A DNA stretch of 42,800 nt from NCBI GenBank assembly GCA_019456145.1, contig VRUL01000024.1, forward strand, positions 27,653 through 70,452, read 5' to 3'. Source of the DNA: Planctomycetota bacterium (GTDB lineage Bacteria; Planctomycetota; Phycisphaerae; Sedimentisphaerales; Anaerobacaceae). Below the pieces are notes generated by a model. That model was not told the origin of the DNA. It did not search any database and saw only the letters and a list, made by a program, of their open reading frames with translations. The translations under genes were made by a program, and so were the position numbers. Positions 7,260 through 18,408 of this stretch are shown here, in pieces (position 1 is the stretch's first letter; every line of letters starts with the position of its first letter).

Positions 7260-7877
7260 TTAAGCTCTAATGATATCGGTGATTTTCATAAGGCGGGAGG
7301 TGTTGTCACGTTCGGCTTCGGCTAATTTATCAAAAATGAATCTTATCGTCTCATCTAATTCGGGTATAACGACGTGCTCCAGGACATTTACCCTTCGGCG
7401 GGTCATTTGAAGTTCAGTAGCGAGCAGGCGGGCCTGCTTTTCCTTCTCGGCCAACTCAATTAAGTGGTCAAAGGCACGCTCAAGAGCTAACAACGCCACA
7501 TCAAGTTCGCCGGAGGTCGTTGCGAAGCCATAGCAGATAATCTCGCCTTCCATTTCCTTTGTCAAGTGCGGGACCTTTACGTTCATTATGCGGGCGAACT
7601 CTATAGTCAATGAAAACTTTTTTGTAGGGACTTCGAGAGCGGCTTTTATATCTTCGGGCTCCATTGTTGCACGGGCGAGCATGAACCGCCGGAACGTCTC
7701 CATAAGCTCTGCTTCGACACGCTTTCGCAACGGCCTGATTTGGCGGGCTATGCGAATTAACTGGCGCGATATCTCATCTCTTTTTTCGCTGAGCAGGCGG
7801 TGGCCGCGTCGTGCCAAAGCCACCCGCTTACGAAGGTATAAAAGCTGCATTCTTGTGGCATTCACATTGGCTAGCAC
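7260..7877 (-). CDS. atpD: V-type ATPase subunit D (central stalk)
   Basis: 205 aa, the usual length for subunit D of V/A-type ATPases. It opens with the family signature VNATRMQLLYLRKRVALARRGHRLLSEKRDE and is a long antiparallel helical pair. With F it forms the rotor shaft that turns inside the A3B3 head. GTG start at 7877, with AGGAG 9 nt upstream. That SD is the left arm of a perfect AGGAG-ATA-CTCCT stem (7879-7891), so ribosome access could depend on folding. It is the last gene of the operon and is separated from subunit B by the four-helix-bundle gene. Confidence 0.95.
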   Translation of the reverse strand: MLANVNATRMQLLYLRKRVALARRGHRLLSEKRDEISRQLIRIARQIRPLRKRVEAELMETFRRFMLARATMEPEDIKAALEVPTKKFSLTIEFARIMNVKVPHLTKEMEGEIICYGFATTSGELDVALLALERAFDHLIELAEKEKQARLLATELQMTRRRVNVLEHVVIPELDETIRFIFDKLAEAERDNTSRLMKITDIIRA

Positions 7878-7878
7878 A

Positions 7879-7891
7879 AGGAGTATCTCCT
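7879..7891 (-). promoter_or_regulatory. Shine-Dalgarno of subunit D inside a small hairpin
   Basis: In the mRNA the sequence AGGAG-ATA-CTCCT pairs with itself over 5 bp, enclosing the SD of the GTG start. This could lower translation of D or couple it to the upstream gene; inference only. Confidence 0.4.
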
Positions 7892-7898
7892 AAAATTC

Positions 7899-8360
7899 GA
7901 AATACGAATATCGAAATCCGAAACAAATTCGAAATTCAAATAATAAATGTTCAAAACCTCATTCGCTCTTACGCAGAATCGAGCCGAAAATATTCATCAG
8001 TTCCGTAGCTTCTTGTTCCAAATCCTTTCTTTCCTGTTCCTGCCCTGTAATATTTTGGACCGCTACTAATTTCAACCAAAAGCGGCTTTCTTTTGATTCT
8101 TTACGACATATCTTTATCCTCATACGGAAGTCTTTCTTACTTAGTGCCTCGTTAGCTTCGATATAATTTGCGCCGACAGAACCAGAGGCTTTGATAAGCT
8201 GTTTTCCGTCTTCGAAATTGGCAGTAGTCTTAGGTAATATATTAACGAAAGCCCTTACTCTTTTAGCAAACGCAAGCGTGCGATCCTCTAAGTCGTATTG
8301 TTTGGTATTTTGTATTTTGGTCATTTGCATTTGTTTTGTATTTCGGGCTTTGAATTTCGT
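7899..8360. repeat. Inverted repeat arms bounding the four-helix-bundle gene
   Basis: An 11-nt perfect inverted repeat: CGAAATTCAAA at 7930-7940 and TTTGAATTTCG at 8350-8360. Also CGAAATAC (7899-7906) and GTATTTCG (8339-8346). Both flanks are low-complexity tracts rich in ATTCGAAAT-type words. The two pairs are not collinear, so they do not form one simple long stem. Confidence 0.6.
7959..8324 (-). CDS. Four-helix-bundle protein (23S rRNA intervening-sequence / bS23 type)
   Basis: 121 aa from ATG 8324 (ATG 8330 also possible). It has the recognisable family pattern YDLEDRTLAFAKRVRAFVNILPKT, QLIKASGSVGANYIEANEALSKKDFRMRIKICRKESKESRFWL and a final helix. The family was first seen in intervening sequences of 23S rRNA and is scattered through many genomes in short, self-contained inserts; its function is unknown. 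Here it lies inside the V-ATPase operon between B and D, same strand, flanked by ATTCGAAAT-type tracts and inverted repeats. No clear SD. The longer frame reaching 8414 would overlap subunit B and is unlikely. Confidence 0.85.
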   Translation of the reverse strand: MTKIQNTKQYDLEDRTLAFAKRVRAFVNILPKTTANFEDGKQLIKASGSVGANYIEANEALSKKDFRMRIKICRKESKESRFWLKLVAVQNITGQEQERKDLEQEATELMNIFGSILRKSE

Positions 8361-8367
8361 GTTTCCC

Positions 8368-9768
8368 TTACGCTTCACGTTCCGATTTGCGGAACTTTGG
8401 CATATACTTTTCAATGAGTTTGATGTCGATACGTTTTAGCTCGACATTATCGAACATGCTGAGCAGTTCCCAGCCGAGGTCCAGAGTTTGTTCGACGGAC
8501 CGGTTATCGTAATAATCCTGGGAGACGTATTCGGCCTCGAATTTGTCGGCGAAAGTCATATACTTTTTGTCTTCCTCTGAAAGGGCGGCTTCGCCCATAA
8601 TGGTAGCCAGTTCCTGTGCTTCTTTGCCACGGGCATAGGCGGCGTAAAGCTGGTTGTAAAGGTCCGCGTGGTCTTCGCGGGTCTTACCTTCGCCGATGCC
8701 TTTATCCTTTAGCCGGGAGAGGCTGGGCAGGACGTCGACAGGGGGGGAGATGGCCTTTCTGTGCAGTGGACGGGAGAGGATAATCTGGCCCTCGGTGATA
8801 TAGCCGGTGAGGTCCGGTACCGGATGAGTCTTGTCGTCCTCTGGCATTGTTAATACGGGGACCATTGTAATAGAACCCTTTTTGCCCTTTATTCTGCCGG
8901 CCCTTTCGTAAACGGTCGCAAGGTCGGTGTAGAGATAGCCGGGGTATCCCCGGCGGCCGGGTACTTCTTTCCTTGCTGCGCTGATTTCGCGAAGTGCCTC
9001 GCAGTAGTTGGTCATATCATTTAGAATTACCAGGACGTGCATATCCAGCTCGAAGGCCAGGTATTCGGCTGCCGTGAGTGCGAATCGAGGGGTCGCGATT
9101 CGTTCGATGGCCGGGTCGTTGGCGAGATTTACGAACATGACGGCACGCTCAATTGCGCCTGTTTCGTGCAGATCGTTGATGAAGAACTGAGCTGCTTCAA
9201 ACGTGATACCCATTGCCGCGAAGACGACTGCGAAGGCTTCAGCCTTTCCGAGAACGGTTGCCTGGCGGGCAAGCTGAGCGGTAATCTGGTCGTGGGGCAG
9301 GCCTGCACCTGAGAAAATGGGCAGCTTCTGTCCTCTGACGAGTGGGTTCAAGCCATCAATTGAGGATATGCCTGTCTGGATGAATTCGTTCGGGTAATTG
9401 CGTGCGTAGGGATTGATTGGTTTGCTGTTGATATCGAGGCGCTTATCGGGGATGATTGGCGGGCCATCGTCTTTTGGTTCGCCCAGCCCTGAGAAGACAC
9501 GACCGAGGATTTCCGGGGAGACAGCCAATTCGAGAGGCTTGGCTAAAAAACGAACGGTGCTGTTTTCGACGTCAATACCGCGGGTACCTTCGAAGACCTG
9601 GACGAGGACTTTATCGTTTTCTACCTGTAGAATCTGACCGTGGCGTATTGAGCCGTCGGCCAGTTCGATATCGACGATGTGACCGTATTTGGCTTCATCG
9701 ACCATCTCTACCATCATTAAGGGGCCGGCAATACTTGAAACTGTTTGATATTCTTTTATAGATAACAT
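8368..9768 (-). CDS. atpB: V-type ATPase subunit B
   Basis: 466 aa, normal length. It has the beta-barrel start ([15 protein letters not shown]), a degenerate nucleotide site with GAGLPHDQ in place of a P-loop as expected for the non-catalytic B subunit, and the signatures [22 protein letters not shown] and [32 protein letters not shown]. Three B alternate with three A in the cytoplasmic head. TAGGAG lies 7 nt before the ATG. The 100-bp gap to subunit A upstream contains a small hairpin. Confidence 0.97.
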   Translation of the reverse strand: MLSIKEYQTVSSIAGPLMMVEMVDEAKYGHIVDIELADGSIRHGQILQVENDKVLVQVFEGTRGIDVENSTVRFLAKPLELAVSPEILGRVFSGLGEPKDDGPPIIPDKRLDINSKPINPYARNYPNEFIQTGISSIDGLNPLVRGQKLPIFSGAGLPHDQITAQLARQATVLGKAEAFAVVFAAMGITFEAAQFFINDLHETGAIERAVMFVNLANDPAIERIATPRFALTAAEYLAFELDMHVLVILNDMTNYCEALREISAARKEVPGRRGYPGYLYTDLATVYERAGRIKGKKGSITMVPVLTMPEDDKTHPVPDLTGYITEGQIILSRPLHRKAISPPVDVLPSLSRLKDKGIGEGKTREDHADLYNQLYAAYARGKEAQELATIMGEAALSEEDKKYMTFADKFEAEYVSQDYYDNRSVEQTLDLGWELLSMFDNVELKRIDIKLIEKYMPKFRKSEREA

Positions 9769-9808
9769 TCAAAACTCCTATCGTGTTTATGAGTAAATGC
9801 GTTAATGC

Positions 9809-9830
9809 GTAAATGAGTTTACCGATTTAC
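9809..9830 (-). repeat. Hairpin in the gap between ATPase subunits A and B
   Basis: GTAAA-TGAG-TTTAC (9809-9822) can form a 5-bp stem with a tetraloop; GTAAAT can instead pair with ATTTAC at 9825-9830. The surrounding GAGTAAATGCG repeats suggest local duplication. It might modulate processing or read-through between A and B. Confidence 0.3.
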
Positions 9831-9868
9831 TGTTCTACTCATTCTTGCATACACTCATTCGCACTTTT

Positions 9869-11647
9869 TCAGGTTGCCACTGAAGTATGTAATTTTTTCA
9901 TTTGTTCTTCGATAGTTTTCCTTATATCAACGATTTTGGACATATCGGCCTGCGGGATATATTTTGCCCTTGCGATGTCTTCCCTTACAGCTAATTTAAA
10001 GATGTCTGCGGTTTCGACCCCAGCCTCGATGGCCACAATCCCCTGTTTGTGGAAGTGCAGGATGGTTTTTAACATTTCGTACTGCTTGGGCATCGAAGTG
10101 TGAGTGTCGATATCATGAAAAGCATTTTGATGCAGGAAGTCCTCACGAATCGACCTGGACGTTTCAAGTGCCAGTCTATCAGTCGGTGATAAGGCCTCGG
10201 CTCCCACGAGGCGAACAATCTCAAGAAGCTCGGCTTCCTGCTCTAACAGTCCCATTGCATCGACGGTCATTTTTTCCATTTCCATTCCCTGTTCCTTATC
10301 TTCGAAGCAGTCTTTGAGGGAATCCTTATAGAATGAATATGATGTCAGCCAGCTAATTGCCGGGAAATGTCTCTGGTAGGCAAGTCTTCCCTCGAGTGAC
10401 CAGAAGACCTTTACAACGTGCAATGTTGCCTGTACGACGGAATCTGAGAGGTCACCTCCGGGCGGGCTTACGGCACCGATAATTGATAAGGTACCCTCCC
10501 GCTCGGGAGTACCGATACACTGGACGCGGCCGGCCCTTTCATAGAACGCGGCAATGCGAGCAGCCAGGTAAGCGGGGTAACCTTCCTCGGCGGGCATCTC
10601 CTCCAGGCGGGTGGATATCTCGCGCATGGCCTCAGCCCAGCGGCTTGTGCTGTCAGCCATCACCGCGACGGTGAAGCCCATGTCGCGGAAATACTCGGCG
10701 ATGGTAATACCGGTGTAGACGGAGGCTTCTCTGGCCGCTACGGGCATGTTCGATGTGTTTGCAATCAGAACCGAGCGCTTCATCAGTGGCTCACCGCTTC
10801 TCGGGTCCTTGAGTTCGGGGAATTCGGTCAAGACGTCAGTCATTTCGTTTCCCCGCTCGCCACAACCGACATATACGACAACGTCTGCATCGACCCATTT
10901 TGCCAACTGGTGCTGAACAACAGTTTTTCCGGTTCCAAATGGGCCGGGGATACAGGCAGTGCCGCCCTTGGAAACGGGGAAGAAACTGTCGATGACGCGC
11001 TGGCCTGTAATGAGAAGGCTATTAGGTGTAAGGCGTTTTTTTACTTCCCTTGAATTACGGACCGGCCATTGCTGCATTAGTTTAAGCTGGTTTTCTGTGC
11101 CGTCTTCGGCTTTGCAAACGGCAACGGTCTCGTCAACCGTGTAATCACCTTCAGCTATCTTATGAACAGTTCCGGAGATTCCAAAGGGGACCATGATTTT
11201 GTGGGCAATTAGTGTGGTTTCCTGTACATGGCCAATAATGTCACCGGGGGATACCTTTGTCCCGTCGGTTATGACAGGCTGAAAGTGCCATTTCTTTTCA
11301 CGGTTCAGGCCCGGCATCAGGCTGCCTCTGCTCATGAATGCGCCTTCGGCTTCCATGAGTAAATCCAGGGGTCTTTGTATACCGTCATAAATACTTTCAA
11401 TGAGGCCCGGCCCTAATTCAACGCTCAGAGGCACCTGGGTATCAGTGACGGGTTCGCCGGGACCTATGCCGGTGGTTTCTTCGTAGACCTGAATGGAAGC
11501 CTTGTCGCCGCGTAATTCCACGATTTCCCCGATGATATTCAGATTTCCCACCCGAACAACGTCATACATTCGCACGCCGGTCATACCTTCGGCAACAACA
11601 ACAGGACCAGCAACTTTGACTATCCTGCCAACTTTTTTATCAGCCAT
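9869..11647 (-). CDS. atpA: V-type ATPase catalytic subunit A
   Basis: 592 aa, full length. The P-loop GPFGTGKT is at residues 235-242, followed by the catalytic-site segment GCGERGNEMTDVLTEFPEL and ADSTSRWAEAMREISTRLEEMPAEEGYPAYLAARIAAFYERAG. It includes the non-homologous insert typical of A subunits (about 100-190: LMEAEGAFMSRGSL...GTVHKIAEGDYTVDE). It binds and hydrolyses or makes ATP in the A3B3 head. AAGGA 9 nt before the ATG. It follows subunit F by 68 bp. Confidence 0.98.
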   Translation of the reverse strand: MADKKVGRIVKVAGPVVVAEGMTGVRMYDVVRVGNLNIIGEIVELRGDKASIQVYEETTGIGPGEPVTDTQVPLSVELGPGLIESIYDGIQRPLDLLMEAEGAFMSRGSLMPGLNREKKWHFQPVITDGTKVSPGDIIGHVQETTLIAHKIMVPFGISGTVHKIAEGDYTVDETVAVCKAEDGTENQLKLMQQWPVRNSREVKKRLTPNSLLITGQRVIDSFFPVSKGGTACIPGPFGTGKTVVQHQLAKWVDADVVVYVGCGERGNEMTDVLTEFPELKDPRSGEPLMKRSVLIANTSNMPVAAREASVYTGITIAEYFRDMGFTVAVMADSTSRWAEAMREISTRLEEMPAEEGYPAYLAARIAAFYERAGRVQCIGTPEREGTLSIIGAVSPPGGDLSDSVVQATLHVVKVFWSLEGRLAYQRHFPAISWLTSYSFYKDSLKDCFEDKEQGMEMEKMTVDAMGLLEQEAELLEIVRLVGAEALSPTDRLALETSRSIREDFLHQNAFHDIDTHTSMPKQYEMLKTILHFHKQGIVAIEAGVETADIFKLAVREDIARAKYIPQADMSKIVDIRKTIEEQMKKLHTSVAT

Positions 11648-11715
11648 TATTTTGTTCCTTATCTATAGCGCCTCGCGGTCCAGGATGCATATCGGCCGTG
11701 AGGCATAATAAATTC

Positions 11716-12039
11716 CTAACTGTCCTGTAAAATATTTATACCCGTAGCTAACTTGAGCACTTCTCCCAGAGTCTGCGTTGCAAAGCCCATTGATTCGGTT
11801 GTAAAGGGGACAACGACAATACAGGGGGTCGGCGCACTCTGATAAGCCGAAAAAACCTCTTCAGCCGTTGGAGCGATGTTTTCGGCAACTACAACGAGAG
11901 CGTATTTGCCTTCTATAATTTTATTGGCGTTTTCTGTGATATCGTCGACTGTATCAGCGGTGGCGTAGGTATCCAGGCCGAGTGCCGAAAACGGCATCAC
12001 AAAATCTGTATCACCTAAAACTGCTATTTTACCTTCCAT
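11716..12039 (-). CDS. atpF: V-type ATPase subunit F
   Basis: 107 aa with the Rossmann-like fold of subunit F: KIAVLGDTDFVMPFSALGL, then YALVVVAENIAPTAEEVF and CIVVVPFTTESMGFATQTLGEVLKLATGINIL. It sits on the central stalk with D and regulates coupling. The ATG at 12039 has no strong SD; the end of the small upstream ORF overlaps the start in another frame, which points to translational coupling. Confidence 0.93.
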   Translation of the reverse strand: MEGKIAVLGDTDFVMPFSALGLDTYATADTVDDITENANKIIEGKYALVVVAENIAPTAEEVFSAYQSAPTPCIVVVPFTTESMGFATQTLGEVLKLATGINILQDS

Positions 12040-12151
12040 TGTTCGTATCTCTTACTTGTTCATTTTTAGTTAGCTCCGGATTCCTGCCTCCCCCCATCAG
12101 GTAACGGGCAAGTTTTTCAGTAATGACAGAAAAGGCTGTCTTATGTTCCAT
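12029..12151 (-). CDS. Possible 40-aa ORF between ATPase subunits C and F
   Basis: Reading on the minus strand, an ATG 10 bases after the stop of subunit C opens a 40-codon frame (MEHKTAFSVITEKLARYLMG, then GGRNPELTKNEQVRDTNNGR) that stops within the first codons of subunit F. AAGAAGA lies upstream. The short gap to C and the overlap with F make it look like a coupled operon member. The peptide is basic and hydrophilic, with an amphipathic first half. No known ATPase subunit matches. It could be a leader whose translation feeds F, or simply chance. Confidence 0.45.
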   Translation of the reverse strand: MEHKTAFSVITEKLARYLMGGGRNPELTKNEQVRDTNNGR

Positions 12152-12161
12152 TCTATCTTCT

Positions 12162-13196
12162 TTAGCTTATGCGGTCTAAAATCAGTTTAGTATCCAGGTT
12201 GTTCTTCTTAGCAGTCAATACAAGCCTAACTGTACGGATTTCGTTTTCCTTCAATAATAAATATGCGATAATCGGTTGTGGGCCGGCGGTGACCTGAAGT
12301 GTTGATTTCAGGAATCCAGTAAAGTGTTTTTCAGACTGCTGCTCAACCTTCAGAAAAGACTTATCCGAGGTAAGATAGGAGGCACCGGCCTCAACAAGAC
12401 GGTAGTAGGGCGTTACAAAGAACAACGGGGCAAGAGATTCATAGGGAAGCTCTGCACCGCGTTCCAAGCGTTCCAGTTCCATAAATCCGCCTTTTAAGAA
12501 AACGTTACGCTGTTCGGATTCAGTGAATTTCAAGCGAAGCATCGTGCGAATGTTGGTTAAGTCAATCTGTATTTTGAAAAGAGCGAGCAGGAAAATGCTG
12601 TTTAGTCGACGTGCCTGTTTTAGATTGTATCGGGCTTGAGCGCTATCGATTGCGTGGTCAATTTGCCGAATATCCTTGTTTCGATAGTATTCCAACACGG
12701 CCGGCTCTACGGCGTCGGCCATGTAATCAGGAAGTTCGCTGTAATTTTCCTCAGCGAAGACTTGTTCAAACTGCTCGGGTGAGAAATTGCCATCGGCGCT
12801 GTAATCGGAGCCCAAGGGTTTATCTGTTAGCGTTCGCCTGACTGCCAGGCGGAGATTTGCGAAATCATCCCGTGTTTTAAACAATTTTACAATTGGCTGA
12901 TCGAGGATTAAATCGGCGAACAGTTCCCGGACCGCCGACCTTCGAAGGAGCAATGTATTTTCGGTCTGAGCAGGGCTTTTTTCAGCTCGCGGCATGGCGT
13001 ATTCGGTGGCGGACAACAAGTCGGCGGCAGCCTGGAAGTTTTCAGCGTTGGCCATGTCCAGAAAAGTTGCCCTGGTTAGCATCTGCAATTCAAGGGCGCG
13101 CACCTGGGCCGACTGGAACACGTATCGCCAGTCGTCGGGGCCTACCGGCGGATACGTGTAAAAATCTAAAACAGCAGTTCGTTGTTCGTAGTCCAT
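12162..13196 (-). CDS. atpC: V-type ATPase subunit C (d/AC39 type)
   Basis: 344 aa. The all-helical funnel protein that joins the central stalk to the membrane rotor ring. It has typical segments such as DWRYVFQSAQVRALELQMLTRATFLDMANAENFQAAADLLSATEY, LFKIQIDLTNIRTMLRLKF and AYLLLKENEIRTVRLVLTAKKNNLD, the last being the most conserved part of the family. No SD is visible before the ATG at 13196; expression may depend on coupling with subunit E, 36 bp upstream. Confidence 0.95.
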   Translation of the reverse strand: MDYEQRTAVLDFYTYPPVGPDDWRYVFQSAQVRALELQMLTRATFLDMANAENFQAAADLLSATEYAMPRAEKSPAQTENTLLLRRSAVRELFADLILDQPIVKLFKTRDDFANLRLAVRRTLTDKPLGSDYSADGNFSPEQFEQVFAEENYSELPDYMADAVEPAVLEYYRNKDIRQIDHAIDSAQARYNLKQARRLNSIFLLALFKIQIDLTNIRTMLRLKFTESEQRNVFLKGGFMELERLERGAELPYESLAPLFFVTPYYRLVEAGASYLTSDKSFLKVEQQSEKHFTGFLKSTLQVTAGPQPIIAYLLLKENEIRTVRLVLTAKKNNLDTKLILDRIS

Positions 13197-13232
13197 AGTT
13201 CGTAGTTATTATCCCATACCGAGAATCGCCAG

Positions 13233-13823
13233 TTAAGAGAAGATATCTTTTGCCAAATCGATTTCGAGCTCTTTTCTGGCCTGGGCCAAGAGCACGTCCA
13301 ACGAGACGTTGTTTTTTATTTTGCCGCGTCTTAGAATGAATCCTCCTCCGAGTTTGAGCTTTTCCCCGGCCAATTTCAGATTACCTTTTCGGTCGGGACC
13401 GAGCTTGCTGTTAACCTTCTTTATGAGGTCTGCGTCAATTAGTTTTTCATCGTTGTCGATGATGACCTCTTCATCGCCGGTTTCGACCGCTTCGAGCATC
13501 AGACTGGTAACGAGCTGGCGATATTGGTCGTCGGGCAGGCTTTGGAGCTTCTGGCGTGCCTTGTCAAAGACCTCGTCAAGAATCCTGCATTTTTCGGCCA
13601 GGTGCTCTTTTGAGATATCCATTCTTGCGGCGGCCAGGAGGTGGAGTTTTTTCTCGCTGCCGAGCTTTTCGGCGAGTGCTTTTGTTTGCTTTCCGTGCTC
13701 GTCCAATTGCTCGTCGAATTTCGCATTCTCTGCGGCTTCGGTTTCATCGGCCTGGGTTTTTATCTTTTCGGCCTCGGCCCCTGCGTCAGCCAAGATCTTA
13801 TCGATTACCTGTTCAGCTTCCAT
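13233..13823 (-). CDS. atpE: V-type ATPase subunit E (peripheral stalk)
   Basis: 196 aa, normal for the family. The N-terminal half is a charged coiled coil (IDKILADAGAEAEKIKTQADETEAAENAKFDEQLDEHGKQ) that pairs with subunit G. The C-terminal globular half (LKLGGGFILRRGKIKNNVSLDVLLAQARKELEIDLAKDIF) binds the A3B3 head. AGG lies 9 nt before the ATG. It follows the proteolipid subunit K in the operon with a 47-bp gap. Confidence 0.93.
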   Translation of the reverse strand: MEAEQVIDKILADAGAEAEKIKTQADETEAAENAKFDEQLDEHGKQTKALAEKLGSEKKLHLLAAARMDISKEHLAEKCRILDEVFDKARQKLQSLPDDQYRQLVTSLMLEAVETGDEEVIIDNDEKLIDADLIKKVNSKLGPDRKGNLKLAGEKLKLGGGFILRRGKIKNNVSLDVLLAQARKELEIDLAKDIFS

Positions 13824-13870
13824 ATTATCAACCTGTTATAATTTGCTTAGTGTTTTGTATTTGAGTGGCA

Positions 13871-16331
<2,461 letters not shown>

Positions 16332-16365
16332 ATTTATCCTTTTAGGAAACGCTCATTTGCAATTT

Positions 16366-16680
16366 TCATGCAGAATGGGAATGCAAGTACTCCATTACCT
16401 TTGCCACTGCTGGGGGTATTTTAGTATTTGCTTTTTTGCGTAACTGTTGACGTTCATTTTCGGCTTTGCTTTTGAGATTCTCAACCTCAGATGAGGCTTC
16501 TTTCTGAGCGGAGGCAACGGCGGCTTCTGTTGCCTTATTCCTTTGCTGAGCGGCTTTTGCCAATGCCTGCTGCCGATTGGCTCTGCCTTCTTCGGCCTTC
16601 TTAGCCGCGTCGGCCTTGGCCTGCTCGATAATCTGTTGGGCCTGTGCTTCAGCCTGCTTGATTTTCTTGATTAATTCCAT
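16366..16680 (-). CDS. V-type ATPase subunit G/H (peripheral-stalk coiled coil)
   Basis: 104 aa, almost entirely one coiled coil rich in Ala, Lys, Glu and Gln (KQAEAQAQQIIEQAKADAAKKAEE). This is the length and composition of subunit G (AhaH/NtpF), which pairs with E to form the peripheral stalks. First gene of the operon; the order G-I-K-E-C-F-A-B-D is the archaeal-type order. AGGGA precedes the ATG and a strong promoter lies at 16714-16742. Identification rests on composition plus position, as coiled coils carry little family signal. Confidence 0.85.
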   Translation of the reverse strand: MELIKKIKQAEAQAQQIIEQAKADAAKKAEEGRANRQQALAKAAQQRNKATEAAVASAQKEASSEVENLKSKAENERQQLRKKANTKIPPAVAKVMEYLHSHSA

Positions 16681-16713
16681 TTTTCATCCCTGACATAAGT
16701 AATAAAAGTAGCT

Positions 16714-16742
16714 AATATAGAGTATTGTCGGGAGGAGGTCAA
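16714..16742 (-). promoter_or_regulatory. Promoter of the V-ATPase operon
   Basis: Minus strand: -35 TTGACC (16742-16737), 17-bp spacer, -10 TATATT (16719-16714); 5 of 6 matches in each hexamer. Start of transcription near 16707 leaves a leader of about 27 nt before the first ATG. The rest of the 312-bp gap holds the 47-bp inverted-repeat copy. Confidence 0.7.
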
Positions 16743-16895
16743 TAGATATAAGTGAAATTTAGTAAATTTTAGCCCAAAAAAGCCAGATACCGGTGGCAGT
16801 AGTTGCCGGAGGAGGATGGAAACGGTTGACAAAGACAAATGGGGGTATAGTAACATGTGAGTAGCCGCTAAATAACACCCCGGCACAAAAAATAA

Positions 16896-16942
16896 TTCAA
16901 TAATTCTGCCAAGACATCTATTTTTAGACTATCAAATCTACC
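16896..16942 (-). repeat. 47-bp element, minus-strand copy
   Basis: Reverse complement of 18303-18349 with 43 of 47 bases matching. It begins GGTAGATTTGATAGTCTA on the minus strand. It lies about 155 bp upstream of the V-ATPase -35 and in the same orientation as that operon. Confidence 0.85.
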
Positions 16943-16992
16943 ATTGGGCAGCGGATTAACCGACAACGTACATATACATTATAATCTTTCGC

Positions 16993-18117
16993 CTATTTCC
17001 TCCGGCCGATTCCAAACTGGTCACCCGTTCGGATCGGGCTGCGGCCGCGAAAGTCGACCTCGAGCAGCTTCTCACTCTGTACCTGGCGCCCTTGTTCGTC
17101 CGTCAAAGTGGCGATAATCTTACGGGTGCTCACATCAATCACGTCGCCGGTAGAAGGATACGCCAGGGTACCGTCTATGCTGAAGGTCACCCAGCCGGGC
17201 TGGTCGCGAAGTTTGATGCTTGCGATTTGCCTGGGCGGCATGACAGTGGCGTCGAAGACGTGGAGGCGGCTGTTGGCCCCGTCGGTCACCCAGATTTCCT
17301 TTTCATCAGGCGTTATCCCGATGCCGTGGCTCGGGCAGCCGTGCCGTTTGACGCGTCCCTTTTTGTAGCCCTGTACCTCCACGCGATGAAGCATCTTTCC
17401 GGTCTTGAGATCCCCGACCTCAAATCCCAATAGGTTGTTCACGTTGACATAACAGAAGGTCCCAGGCCCGTTGACTGTGAACGGACGAATGTTGTCGGTG
17501 AAGGGGCCTACCTTTCCGGCGACGGTGTGATTCTTCGTTTCGGCCACGGTGAGTATGGGCGACTTCAATCCGGCCATATACACGTACTTTCCGTCGAAGC
17601 CGTAGACAGTGTTGTGCGAACCTGACTTCGGCATGACTCGCTTGATCACGTCGCCGTCGGCTGCGTTGACGACTTTCCAGTGGTCCTTCTCCAACGACGG
17701 CAGGTAGATCAGTTTTCCGTCCGGCGAGATGGACATCCTGTCACAGCCCGACTCGTACCTTCTCTCCCACAGAAGCTTGTCGGTGACCAGATCGAGGCAC
17801 ATAAGGTGCCTCAGCGTGCTCACGTACACCCGTTTTGTCACTGCGCTTGCACAGATGCCCTTTACGTTGATCGGGCGTCCCTTCTCATCAACACCGGCGA
17901 TGGGAATGCGCCTGACGAACTTGTGGCCGTGGTCGATGTCGAAGACCAGTATTCCGTGCCCACCATGCTGCAGGTAGTTTCGCACGCCGGGCGAGGCGAC
18001 ATAGAGCAATCGCCTTTCGGCCGTTTTGTTTTCATCAGCCCTTGTTTTGATCGGCGGCGACACAAATACGGTCAGCGCGACCAACAAAAACATCACAGTC
18101 AAACGACACTTCTTCAT
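16993..18117 (-). CDS. Secreted YncE-like (YVTN) beta-propeller protein
   Basis: 374 aa with a Sec signal peptide (MKKCRLTVMFLLVALTVFVSPPIKTRA). The mature part is made of propeller strands typical of YVTN/SMP-30-like repeats: YVASPGVRNYLQHGGHGILVFDIDHGHKFVRRIPI, KRVYVSTLRHLMCLDLVTDKLLW, RMSISPDGKLIYLPS, GIGITPDEKEIWVTDGANSRLHVFDAT and WVTFSIDGTLAYPSTGDVIDVSTRKII. Such proteins are periplasmic or cell-surface with unknown ligands. The SD AAGGAGGT is near-perfect, 9 nt before ATG 18117. GC content is higher than in the flanking spacers. The gene lies between two inverted copies of a 47-bp element. Confidence 0.8.
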   Translation of the reverse strand: MKKCRLTVMFLLVALTVFVSPPIKTRADENKTAERRLLYVASPGVRNYLQHGGHGILVFDIDHGHKFVRRIPIAGVDEKGRPINVKGICASAVTKRVYVSTLRHLMCLDLVTDKLLWERRYESGCDRMSISPDGKLIYLPSLEKDHWKVVNAADGDVIKRVMPKSGSHNTVYGFDGKYVYMAGLKSPILTVAETKNHTVAGKVGPFTDNIRPFTVNGPGTFCYVNVNNLLGFEVGDLKTGKMLHRVEVQGYKKGRVKRHGCPSHGIGITPDEKEIWVTDGANSRLHVFDATVMPPRQIASIKLRDQPGWVTFSIDGTLAYPSTGDVIDVSTRKIIATLTDEQGRQVQSEKLLEVDFRGRSPIRTGDQFGIGRRK

Positions 18118-18302
18118 GATTCCGTACCTCCTTAATCGTATGGTACAAAAAAATATATGCGGCTTTTATATTATAAACACCTAAAGATCATACCATCCAA
18201 TCCTTGAAAAATCAAGAGCTTCTGTTATTTTCTTTGGATAATAAGGACAGGCTGGGAGCTAAGCAATGGGGCAGTCGTGGTGAAAATCAATTGACAAATA
18301 GC

Positions 18303-18349
18303 GGTAGATTTGATAGTCTAAGAATAGATGTCTTAGCAGGATTATCGAA
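18303..18349 (+). repeat. 47-bp element, plus-strand copy
   Basis: Pairs with 16896-16942 (43/47). It lies about 60 bp upstream of the GH99-like gene and in its orientation. A TTGACA sits at 18291-18296 just before it, absent from the other copy. Rest of the 290-bp gap: ATGGTAC and ATACCAT near 18141 and 18190, no gene. Confidence 0.85.
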
Positions 18350-18408
18350 TAGTTTAGATGTGAAATTCCCGATAAATTGAAATACAAAACATCTTTGTGA
18401 AGAATTAA

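Noticed and set aside
16826..16850. TTGACA with nearby TATAGT on the plus strand
   Set aside because: The spacer is only 14 bp and it points into the 3' end of a minus-strand gene; no gene to drive.
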